Below are positions 1 to 5,080 of a DNA stretch of 5,080 bases, piece by piece; within the stretch, counting starts at the first letter, position 1, and every line of letters starts with the position of its first letter. This DNA comes from Sphingomonadaceae bacterium (GTDB lineage: Bacteria; Pseudomonadota; Alphaproteobacteria; Sphingomonadales; Sphingomonadaceae). The notes beneath the pieces are model-generated. The model was not told the origin of the DNA. It saw nothing but the letters and a program-made list of their open reading frames with translations, and made no database searches. Both the position numbers and the translations under genes were made by a program. The stretch lies in contig JAGREF010000330.1 in NCBI GenBank assembly GCA_020446665.1, forward strand, positions 1-5,080, in the 5' to 3' direction.

Positions 1-150
1 CGGTGGGAGAAGGATGGCGCAGCTTACTGCGAAGCAGTTAGCGCAGCCTGGATGAGGGTTTCAGGCCTGTCGGACCAGATCGAGACCCTTCCGTCACAGC
101 GCCTCGCGGCGCTGCGCCACCACCCATTTTGCACTACGTGAAAAAGGGGA
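1..150. repeat. Probable diverged intergenic repeat with short GC-rich hairpins
   Basis: This stretch has no convincing gene but is rich in short inverted and direct repeats. ACTGC at 26-30 pairs with GCAGT at 34-38 around a GAA loop, and this hairpin is flanked by direct copies of GCGCAGC (17-23 and 41-47). A second hairpin has a 7-bp stem, CAGCGCC at 97-103 with GGCGCTG at 108-114, and a TCGC loop. The order of these motifs resembles the short palindromic repeats often found between genes in sphingomonads; that comparison is from memory. Plus-strand frame 1 is open from the window edge to a TGA at 139-141 (46 codons), so the tail of a gene entering from the left cannot be fully excluded. 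The repetitive content makes that less likely. Confidence 0.45.
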
Positions 151-181
151 GGAGTTCACTAGGAAAGGCCGAGGAACATCA

Positions 182-208
182 AGCCCCTCCCCTGAAGGAT
201 GAGGGGCT
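182..208 (-). terminator. Hairpin just past the M3 peptidase stop, possible terminator
   Basis: AGCCCCTC at 182-189 and GAGGGGCT at 201-208 form a perfect 8-bp stem with an 11-nt loop. It lies 10 nt beyond the TAA of the minus-strand peptidase gene. On the minus strand the hairpin is followed by TTGATGTT, which is not a clean U-tract, so it is a weak intrinsic terminator at best. It may instead protect the mRNA 3' end, or be one palindrome of the neighbouring repeat region. Confidence 0.4.
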
Positions 209-218
209 GAATTGCACT

Positions 219-2420
219 TTACTCGCCCCCGCCAGTTAGCCCGCGGGCTTCCAGCATCGGGGTGACGTCCGGCTTACGACCGGCGAAATTGTCGAACATC
301 ACGAAGTAATCCATTGTTCCGCCCCGGCTGAGCACAGTCTTGCGATAATGGTCGCCATTCGCGCGGGTCAGGCCGCCATTGTCGCGGAACCATTTGCGGC
401 TGTCGCGATCCAGCATCTCCGTCCACAGATAGGAATAATAGCCCGAGCTGTAGCCGGTCGGATCCGAGAAGATGTGGTTGAAATAGCTGGAGCGATAGCG
501 CGGCGGGACCAGATCGATTTCCAGCCCCAGTTCCTTCAGCGAGCGGGTTTCAAACGCATCGACATCAGCCGCCGTCTTGATCTTCGCCGCTTGTTCCGGG
601 CTCAGCGCGTGCCATTTCATGTCGAGCAGAGCGGCTTCCACCACTTCGCCGAATTCATAGCCCTGATTGAACTTTGCCGCCTTCTGGATCTTGGTGATCA
701 GTTCCATCGGGATCGGCTTGCCGGTCTGGTAATGCTTGGCATAATTTGCCAGGACTTCCGGATCGCTCGCCCACATCTCGTTGACCTGGCTGGGATATTC
801 CACGAAATCGCGCGCGGTTGCCGTGCCCGAGAGCGAGGCATAACGCTGGTCTGCAAACATGCCGTGCAGTGCATGGCCAAATTCGTGGAACATCGTCTCG
901 ACATTGTCGAAGCTCACCAGCTGCGGTTCGCCATCGGGGGCCTTGGGGATGTTGAGCACATTATAGATCACCGGCTTGGTGCCATAGAGATGGCTCTGGT
1001 CGACGAAATTGCTCATCCATGCCCCGCCGCGCTTGCTGGGGCGCTGATAGGGATCGAAATAGAAGATCGCCAGTTCCGAGCCATCCGCATCGAACACGGT
1101 ATAGACCGTCACATCGGGGTGATAGACGGGCAGATCGGTGCGCTGCTTGAAGGTCAGGCCGTAAAGCTTGTTGGCGGCATAGAACACGCCATCTTCGAGC
1201 ACGGTGGTGACTTCGAAATAGGGCTTCACCGCATCGGGATCGAGATCATATTTCTCTGCCCGTACCTGCTCGGCATAGCGCGACCAGTCCCAGGGCTTCA
1301 CGTCGTAATTGCCGCCATCAGCCTTGATCTGGGCATTCAGCATGGCCGCTTCGCGCCGCTGCGTGGCGGCGAGGGCGGGCACCATCTGTTCCATGAAGCC
1401 GAGCGCGGTCTTGGGGTTCTTCGCCATGCGGTCATACATGACATAGCTGGCCCAGTCCGGCAGGCCGAACAAAGCCGCCTTCTTTGCGCGCAACTGAGCG
1501 ATTTTGGCGATCAGCAGGCGGGTGTCATTCGCATCGCCCATCACGGCGCGATCATGCGACAGGGTGAACAGCTTTTCGCGCGTCGCCCGGTTTTCCAGGC
1601 TGGCGAGCAAGGGCTGCTGCGTGGTGTTCTGCAGCGCGATGGCATATTTGCCCTTCATGCCGCGATCCGCGGCGAGCTTGGCCGCGGCTTCGATTTCGCC
1701 ATCGGAAAGGCCCGCCAGCTCTTCCTTGCTATCCACCACCAGCGCATTGTCGACGGTCGCCGCGCGGACTTTCTGCGAGAAATCGGTGGTCACGGTGGTC
1801 AGGCGGCTGTTGATCGCCTTCACCTCTTCCTTTTGCGCCGGGGTCAGCAGCGCACCGGCATGGACCATGCCATCATAGGTGTTTTCGAGCAGCTTGCGGT
1901 CTTCGGTGTCGAGGCCAAGGCTGTCGCGCATGTCATAGACCGCCTTGACCCGCGCAAACAGCACTGGATCGAGCGTGATGGCATCGAAATGCTGCGACAG
2001 TTTCGGCCCCATTTCAGCGTCCACAGCATCCAGCGTGTCATTGGTGTTGGACCCGGTCAGTGCGAAGAACACGGCGGCCACGCGGCCCAGCATCTTGCCC
2101 GATGTTTCCAGCGCGACGATGGTGTTGTCGAAAGTCGGCGCTTCGGGATTGTCGCGGATACGGGCGATTTCCGCATCGTGGATCGCCATCGCCTGTTCGA
2201 AGGCGGGCTTGTAATCCTCATCCTTTATCTGGGTGAAATCCGGCGCGTGGAAAGGCAGGTCAGAGGCTTGCGCGAAATAGCCGGTCGCTTCGGGCACTTC
2301 AGGCAGCGCGGCAGTGGCGCTGGCGGTTTCCCCCGAACTATCCATGGTCGAACATCCTGCAAGAGTGGCCACGCCGATCAGCGCGGTGGCGGCGGTGGCG
2401 AGCAGCCGGGCCTTGGTCAT
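219..2420 (-). CDS. M3 family zinc metallopeptidase, peptidyl-dipeptidase Dcp-like lipoprotein
   Basis: The 733-residue product is a complete M3 (thimet oligopeptidase/Dcp) peptidase. These enzymes cut short peptides, and Dcp members release C-terminal dipeptides. The zinc site is HEFGH at residues 512-516 (His512 and His516 as ligands, Glu513 as catalytic base). The third ligand is Glu541, in DFVEYPSQ. The C-terminal segment around residues 660-680, with a Gly-Tyr-Ser-Ser-Gly-Tyr-Tyr run, matches the family's substrate-binding loop. The N-terminus is a lipoprotein signal: basic MTKAR, a hydrophobic stretch, then lipobox LAGC ending at Cys23. Ser at +2 would favour outer-membrane sorting under the E. 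coli rule. The enzyme is therefore predicted to act in the periplasm, unlike cytoplasmic E. coli Dcp. The ATG start is supported by a good ribosome binding site 7 nt upstream and by the signal peptide starting there. The assignment to Dcp rather than another M3 subgroup (such as oligopeptidase A) is an inference, so no symbol is given. Confidence 0.95.
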   Translation of the reverse strand: MTKARLLATAATALIGVATLAGCSTMDSSGETASATAALPEVPEATGYFAQASDLPFHAPDFTQIKDEDYKPAFEQAMAIHDAEIARIRDNPEAPTFDNTIVALETSGKMLGRVAAVFFALTGSNTNDTLDAVDAEMGPKLSQHFDAITLDPVLFARVKAVYDMRDSLGLDTEDRKLLENTYDGMVHAGALLTPAQKEEVKAINSRLTTVTTDFSQKVRAATVDNALVVDSKEELAGLSDGEIEAAAKLAADRGMKGKYAIALQNTTQQPLLASLENRATREKLFTLSHDRAVMGDANDTRLLIAKIAQLRAKKAALFGLPDWASYVMYDRMAKNPKTALGFMEQMVPALAATQRREAAMLNAQIKADGGNYDVKPWDWSRYAEQVRAEKYDLDPDAVKPYFEVTTVLEDGVFYAANKLYGLTFKQRTDLPVYHPDVTVYTVFDADGSELAIFYFDPYQRPSKRGGAWMSNFVDQSHLYGTKPVIYNVLNIPKAPDGEPQLVSFDNVETMFHEFGHALHGMFADQRYASLSGTATARDFVEYPSQVNEMWASDPEVLANYAKHYQTGKPIPMELITKIQKAAKFNQGYEFGEVVEAALLDMKWHALSPEQAAKIKTAADVDAFETRSLKELGLEIDLVPPRYRSSYFNHIFSDPTGYSSGYYSYLWTEMLDRDSRKWFRDNGGLTRANGDHYRKTVLSRGGTMDYFVMFDNFAGRKPDVTPMLEARGLTGGGE

Positions 2421-2427
2421 CTGGTAA

Positions 2428-2435
2428 TCCCCTTT
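2428..2435 (-). promoter_or_regulatory. Ribosome binding site of the M3 peptidase gene
   Basis: Read on the minus strand this is AAAGGGGA, a strong Shine-Dalgarno match placed 7 nt before the ATG at 2420-2418. It supports the start that includes the whole lipoprotein signal peptide. Confidence 0.7.
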
Positions 2436-2507
2436 GAATCAGCAATCACCCGCGCAGATGCGGATTTGCCCCAGTTTCTGGCTGAGGCTGCTTGAACCGG
2501 AGATTGA

Positions 2508-2519
2508 TTGCAATTGCAA
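2508..2519. promoter_or_regulatory. Perfect 12-bp palindrome, possible operator upstream of the M3 peptidase
   Basis: TTGCAATTGCAA is a perfect palindrome made of two tandem TTGCAA units, each itself palindromic. It is AT-rich in a GC-rich setting and centred about 93 bp upstream of the peptidase ATG, a usual place for a regulator to bind. I see no strong promoter hexamer pair next to it. On the minus strand, TTGCAA followed 17 nt later by TTCAAG is only a poor sigma-70-like match. No specific regulator can be named. Confidence 0.3.
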
Positions 2520-2530
2520 CCGTCTGAAAG

Positions 2531-2556
2531 GTTGGTTCGCCTGCGGCTCGACCAAC
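2531..2556. repeat. Small hairpin in the peptidase 5' region
   Basis: GTTGGT at 2531-2536 pairs with ACCAAC at 2551-2556, and inside it GCC (2539-2541) pairs with GGC (2545-2547) around a TGC loop. It lies between the 12-bp palindrome and the large element at 2583. It could fold in a peptidase leader transcript or be an incidental GC-rich inverted repeat. Apart from this, the palindrome and the ribosome binding site, I see nothing in 2421-2582. Confidence 0.35.
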
Positions 2557-2582
2557 GGCACACTGGCAGCGACGGGGGTGTT

Positions 2583-2615
2583 TAGGGTCAGGACCCCTTA
2601 ATCACGCTGTCGAGG
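2583..2615 (+). repeat. Left terminal inverted repeat of the multi-hairpin element
   Basis: This arm starts TAGGGTCAGGACCCC and pairs base for base, without gaps, with 2818-2850. The two non-Watson-Crick positions are A2604 opposite C2829 and G2609 opposite T2824. Its tip, GGGTC-AG-GACCC, can fold on itself. Confidence 0.85.
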
Positions 2616-2711
2616 CGCCTGAATGGCGAACATATCGGGCGAAAATACGCGCCGGGAATACTGGATGTCTTTCCAAGCGTGTTTTTGGCCGAGATGGAAG
2701 CCATTCAGGCG
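2616..2711 (+). repeat. Arm 1: long imperfect hairpin inside the element
   Basis: Positions 2616-2650 pair with 2677-2711 without gaps: 28 Watson-Crick and two G-T pairs out of 35. The base is a perfect 12-bp stem (CGCCTGAATGGC at 2616-2627 with 2700-2711). Next comes a symmetric GAA/GAA internal loop (2628-2630 and 2697-2699), then further helices broken by A-G (2634/2693) and G-G (2639/2688) oppositions. The top 26 nt can add a four-pair GGAA/TTCC stem. Drawn on the plus strand the mismatches are purine-purine or G-U; on the minus strand they would be pyrimidine-pyrimidine or C-A. Confidence 0.8.
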
Positions 2712-2728
2712 TCCCTGCGGGATTTGAC

Positions 2729-2810
2729 CAAAATGGCCCAGTGCCACGTCGGATCGGTTTGAAAGATGGACATATTCCTGCACCAATCCTCCTCGCCCTG
2801 GGCCATTTTG
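2729..2810 (+). repeat. Arm 3: second large hairpin inside the element
   Basis: CAAAATGGCCCAG at 2729-2741 pairs perfectly with 2798-2810. Higher up, 2751-2758 pairs with 2782-2789 at seven of eight positions, the exception being C2755 opposite A2785. A small GGA/TCC tip (2768-2770 with 2776-2778) can form around a five-base loop. Confidence 0.75.
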
Positions 2811-2817
2811 CCTCAAA

Positions 2818-2850
2818 CCTCGATAGCGCGATTAAGGGGTCCTGACCCTA
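2818..2850 (-). repeat. Right terminal inverted repeat of the multi-hairpin element
   Basis: This is the partner of 2583-2615 and ends in CCTGACCCTA. It differs from the exact reverse complement of the left arm at two positions (T2824 and C2829). Its outer end is 25 bp from the stop codon of the diguanylate cyclase gene. Confidence 0.85.
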
Positions 2851-2875
2851 TCGATTATTGCAACTGTGGGCGGCG

Positions 2876-4069
2876 TCAGGCCGCGGCGGACACAATCCGG
2901 TCACGCCCGCGATCCTTTGCGCGGTACATGGCGAGGTCAGAACGGCGCAGCGCCTCTTCCAGCCGCTCGCCGGGTTCAATGGTCGCGATGCCGATAGAGG
3001 CGGTGACGGCGATCGCGCCTTCCATTTCCATCCTGTCGGGAATCCGCGCCAGCCGCCCGCGCAGGCTTTGCGCAAAGCTGGTGGCGGCTTGCCGGTCAAT
3101 CCCGCTGGTCAGCAGAACGAATTCCTCGCCCCCCAGCCGGACACATTGATGCGGCCCGCCGGGCATGCTCTCTGCCATTTCCTGCAGCACCTGCGCGGCG
3201 GCGATCAGCACCCGATCCCCCATGGCGTGGCCATGTTCGTCATTGATGCGCTTGAAATAGTCGAGATCGACGGTGAGCACATGGCGCTCTGCCTGATTGT
3301 CCCGGTCCGCAAATTCGCTGTCAAACAGCGCGCGGCGGTTCTTCAGGCCCGTCAGCGGATCATGGTATGACAGGAATTCCGCATGGGCCAGCGACCCTTC
3401 CAGCTCTGCCCGCAGCCGCTGGTTTTCCAGCAGCAGCACGGATGTTTCCAGATGGGCGATGGAATTGGCCCAGGCAAAGGCGCAAAAGCCCATGCACAGG
3501 CCCAGCATGGCGATCATCGCAGGCCAGCCCATGAAGGCGGGCGCATGGGTAAGGCCGATGGCGAGGGTGAGCAGGAAGCCGGTCAGAAAGGCCAGCGCCA
3601 GCCGCCGGACAGAGCCGAGCATGGCCACGATCAGGCTGATCCCCACCAGCACACCGCCACCCACCAGCATGCGCGAAGGGTGCAGCATGGGATGCGTCAG
3701 CACCGGGATCAGCACCAGCGCCCATGTCGCCCCGCTGAGAAAGACAGTCAGCGCCAGCCCGCGCAATTCCCGCGCAATCGGCGCGTCATCACGCAAATGG
3801 CGGCGCAGCCGGTTCCAGTAAAGCCGCCCGGCAACCATCGCCGCCAGCCGCAAGGCCAGCGGCAGGATAAACAGCTCTGCATGGGGCAGGCTATAGGCAC
3901 CCAGCGCCAGCACGATCCAGGCGATCAGATTGCTGGCAACCCCGCGCCGCTCCACCTCGGCCACACCGCGCAGCGTCTCACGCCAGACCGCGTCCCGCCA
4001 TTGCGGGTCACAATCCGGCGCAAAGCGGCGATCAAGCCGCTGCCAGAAATCTGCCCGTCCAATGCCCAA
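2876..4069 (-). CDS. Membrane-bound diguanylate cyclase (GGEEF domain)
   Basis: The 397-residue product has a membrane sensor half and a C-terminal GGDEF domain, which makes cyclic-di-GMP from two GTP at the inner membrane. About six hydrophobic segments lie near residues 46-60, 63-85, 103-124, 133-153, 155-175 and 180-202. A short helical, probably coiled-coil linker (about 204-228) leads to the catalytic domain from about 230 to 393. Visible motifs are DPLTGLKNRR (237-246), VDLDYFKRIND with metal ligand Asp268, GHAMGD, and the active-site signature RLGGEEFVLL (GGEEF at 313-317). These key residues suggest an active cyclase. The inhibitory RxxD site expected at 304-307 reads Gly-Gly-Pro-His, so classic product inhibition is probably absent. 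The start is TTG at 4069-4067: no ATG lies between it and an upstream stop, and the first internal Met (residue 78) would remove the first membrane segment. Its ribosome binding site is weak. The sensor half resembles no domain I can name confidently. Confidence 0.95.
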   Translation of the reverse strand: MGIGRADFWQRLDRRFAPDCDPQWRDAVWRETLRGVAEVERRGVASNLIAWIVLALGAYSLPHAELFILPLALRLAAMVAGRLYWNRLRRHLRDDAPIARELRGLALTVFLSGATWALVLIPVLTHPMLHPSRMLVGGGVLVGISLIVAMLGSVRRLALAFLTGFLLTLAIGLTHAPAFMGWPAMIAMLGLCMGFCAFAWANSIAHLETSVLLLENQRLRAELEGSLAHAEFLSYHDPLTGLKNRRALFDSEFADRDNQAERHVLTVDLDYFKRINDEHGHAMGDRVLIAAAQVLQEMAESMPGGPHQCVRLGGEEFVLLTSGIDRQAATSFAQSLRGRLARIPDRMEMEGAIAVTASIGIATIEPGERLEEALRRSDLAMYRAKDRGRDRIVSAAA

Positions 4070-4102
4070 TGAGAAACCCGCCCCGATTGTGTGAATTGGC
4101 GG

Positions 4103-4110
4103 ATTTTATA
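4103..4110 (-). promoter_or_regulatory. Possible -10 region for the diguanylate cyclase gene
   Basis: On the minus strand this reads TATAAAAT, 33 nt before the TTG start codon, and is the most AT-rich stretch in the 143-bp gap. A clear -35 box at 16-18 nt spacing is missing; the nearest candidate is GGCAAT at 17 nt. This is a weak call. If real, the cyclase is transcribed separately from thpR. Otherwise I see no structure in 4070-4212. Confidence 0.25.
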
Positions 4111-4212
4111 GCAAGGGGAGGGTTAAGATTGCCTTTCCAGCGGACGGGAAAGAGGGCTGAAAGAGCGCGGAATTCTGCGATTAAGTCGAAAGGTTGAGGG
4201 GGTGGCTAGCGC

Positions 4213-4743
4213 CTATGATCCTTCGAATTCCGCCAGCGGCGTATAGCGTGCGCCATTGGGGGTGAGGGTGCTTTCATAGAGCGCAAAGCCTTCCACCTGC
4301 CATGCGGGCGTGGAGAGCAACGCATGGTCGGACAGGAACGGAGCCACCGCCGCGCCCGGCAGGCTCCCCCGTGCCAAAGTGATATGCGGGGTAAAGCGCC
4401 GCCCCTCTGCCTCCAGCCCGGCACGCTGACAGGCCGCTTCGATCCGGCGCTGGAGCGCGAACAGCTCTTCACCTGCCTCAACCCCGGCCCACACTGTGTG
4501 CACGCGGTTCTTCTTCTCGAAATGCCCGACCCCGGCAATGCAGAGCGGGAAGGGCGCAAACGCCACCCGCCGCAATTCCGCCGCCAGCAAGGGCACATCG
4601 CTCTCCGCCACCTCCCCGCAAAAGCGCAAGGTTAGGTGCAACTGCTCCTCCGCCTGCCACCGCGCGCCATCAATGCCGTGCATCGTGGCCAGCAACGCGG
4701 CGCGGATCGAAGCGGGCGGCGTGAGGGTGGCGAAGAGGCGCAT
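4213..4743 (-). CDS. thpR: RNA 2',3'-cyclic phosphodiesterase (2H phosphoesterase family)
   Basis: The 176-residue product has the normal length of the bacterial ThpR/LigT family. Both catalytic His-x-Thr-x motifs are present: HLTL at residues 36-39 and HITL at 120-123, inside the typical contexts LHLTLRF and FTPHITLARG. The N-terminus MRLFATLTPP fits the usual start of the fold. Such cytoplasmic enzymes open 2',3'-cyclic phosphate ends of RNA to 2'-phosphates; some were first noticed as 2'-5' RNA ligases. The physiological substrate is uncertain in most bacteria. The ATG start is supported by AAGG 6 nt upstream (4750-4753) and by the family N-terminus beginning there. The cyclase gene follows 143 bp downstream on the same strand, so co-transcription is possible but there is no functional link that I can see. 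The gene upstream is divergent. Confidence 0.92.
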   Translation of the reverse strand: MRLFATLTPPASIRAALLATMHGIDGARWQAEEQLHLTLRFCGEVAESDVPLLAAELRRVAFAPFPLCIAGVGHFEKKNRVHTVWAGVEAGEELFALQRRIEAACQRAGLEAEGRRFTPHITLARGSLPGAAVAPFLSDHALLSTPAWQVEGFALYESTLTPNGARYTPLAEFEGS

Positions 4744-4831
4744 GGGTTGCCTTTACCGCACAAGGGCTTGCGTGGGGAAGGGTGAGTGAAGGCGCTTGCC
4801 GCTTTGTGGGGAATCGGCCAAGTTTAATGGG
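4744..4831. other. Divergent intergenic region between thpR and the right-edge gene
   Basis: These 88 bp must hold the promoters of both divergent genes. I could not identify a convincing -35/-10 pair on either strand. TTGCCG (4796-4801) and TTTAAT (4823-4828) on the plus strand are spaced 21 nt, too far for a standard promoter. Confidence 0.4.
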
Positions 4832-5080
4832 ATGGCGAAATTGAAGATCACTTCGCGCAAAGCACTGGAAGTGTGGCTTGAGGACAAACCGCGCGAATGG
4901 GCGCATGTGATAGCCTTGCGTGCTGCCTTGCGCGTTTTGCCGTTTGCTTTCGATCCGGCCAATTTCGAGACAGCGCCGAATCAGCGTTTGACGGCGGCGG
5001 TGTTCAGAGCGATGGCCGTATCATCGGGCGCGGCCAAAATTCTGCCCAATGCTTCGGGCTGGCGCGCCGTCGCCGTCGCC
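4832..5080 (+). CDS. Protein of unknown function, 5' part only
   Basis: An open frame starts at ATG 4832 and continues past the right edge: 83 codons with no stop. The visible product begins MAKLKITSRKALEVWLEDKP and includes a hydrophobic but not membrane-like stretch, HVIALRAALRVLPFAF (residues 25-40). It continues with NFETAPNQRLTAAVFRAM and ends in the window at GWRAVAVA. There is no signal peptide. I do not recognise the family, though the composition and codon use look like a genuine gene of this genome. The ATG is preferred: an in-frame TTG at 4796 follows the upstream TGA (4787-4789) but would add an unlikely extension. The Shine-Dalgarno sequence before the ATG is weak. The gene is transcribed away from thpR. 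Confidence 0.7.
   Translation, partial: MAKLKITSRKALEVWLEDKPREWAHVIALRAALRVLPFAFDPANFETAPNQRLTAAVFRAMAVSSGAAKILPNASGWRAVAVA

Larger units (their letters stand above)
2583..2850. mobile_element. 268-bp multi-hairpin element with 33-nt terminal inverted repeats (MITE-like or structured RNA)
   Basis: The ends are inverted repeats of 33 nt (2583-2615 and 2818-2850) with 31 Watson-Crick matches, one G-T pair and one A-C mismatch. Inside lie three consecutive hairpins. Arm 1 (2616-2711) starts immediately after the left repeat. Arm 2 (2712-2722) is a tiny TCCC/GGGA stem with a TGC loop. Arm 3 (2729-2810) has a perfect 13-bp base. Only 2723-2728 and 2811-2817 are unpaired linkers, so one strand would fold into a four-way junction. 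The ends carry TA, and the first bases of each repeat (GGGTCAGGACCC at 2585-2596) are a small near-palindrome. I see no transposase, and the short open frames within it look accidental. The near-perfect ends suggest a non-autonomous mobile element of MITE type, or an inverted pair of REP-like repeats. A structured RNA is the alternative. It lies 25 bp past the cyclase stop codon and 162 bp upstream of the peptidase start. Confidence 0.75.

Noticed and set aside
348..2495. A 715-codon plus-strand open frame opposite the M3 peptidase gene
   Set aside because: It is the antisense shadow of a well-supported peptidase. The translation is rich in His, Arg, Ile and Gly with no recognisable domain, as expected from a high-GC gene read backwards.
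2598..2816. A 72-codon minus-strand open frame inside the multi-hairpin element
   Set aside because: It starts with TTG, has no visible ribosome binding site, matches no family I know, and its sequence is fully explained by the palindromic arms. A small leader protein cannot be excluded, but nothing supports it.
2583..2850. The two 33-nt inverted repeats as an intrinsic terminator of the cyclase gene
   Set aside because: The arms are separated by about 200 nt and no U-tract follows, so a standard intrinsic terminator is not supported.
2583..2850. CRISPR array
   Set aside because: The repeated units are inverted and occur in pairs, with no regularly spaced direct repeats and no cas genes.
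2858..3370. Plus-strand open frames of up to 170 codons opposite the cyclase gene
   Set aside because: They overlap the GGEEF catalytic domain in antisense and have no domain content of their own.
3383..4072. A 229-codon plus-strand frame with very high Gln, His and Arg content
   Set aside because: The composition is the reverse-frame image of the hydrophobic membrane segments of the cyclase, not a real protein.
4206..4598. A 130-codon minus-strand frame overlapping thpR
   Set aside because: It is a shifted frame of the ThpR gene, which carries both catalytic HxTx motifs in the other frame.

Overview
The window looks like part of an alphaproteobacterial chromosome, most likely from the order Sphingomonadales. 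The grounds are the high G+C coding style, the lipoprotein form of the M3 peptidase, and an intergenic repeat style at the left edge that I associate with that group. The lineage is inferred from general familiarity, not from a search.

Layout from left to right. Positions 1-218 hold no convincing gene. They contain short GC-rich hairpins that look like a diverged intergenic repeat, and a hairpin that may end the transcript of the next gene. Positions 219-2420 (minus strand) encode a complete M3-family zinc peptidase with a lipoprotein signal peptide. Positions 2421-2875 are a 455-base gap. Its left part holds a 12-bp palindrome and a small hairpin in the leader of the peptidase gene. Its right part (2583-2850) is a compact 268-bp element: 33-nt terminal inverted repeats enclose three consecutive internal hairpins. 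Positions 2876-4069 (minus) encode a membrane-bound GGEEF diguanylate cyclase. Positions 4213-4743 (minus) encode a 2H-family RNA 2',3'-cyclic phosphodiesterase (ThpR type). From 4832 (plus) a divergent gene of unknown function runs off the right edge.

The three complete genes share a strand, but gaps of 143 and 455 bases and unrelated functions argue against one tight operon. They appear to be housekeeping or signalling genes: periplasmic peptide turnover, cyclic-di-GMP signalling and RNA end chemistry. I saw no phage, CRISPR, toxin-antitoxin or defence genes. The most unusual item is the multi-hairpin element at 2583-2850, which sits 25 bp past the stop codon of the cyclase gene. It could be a miniature mobile element, a structured RNA, or both.
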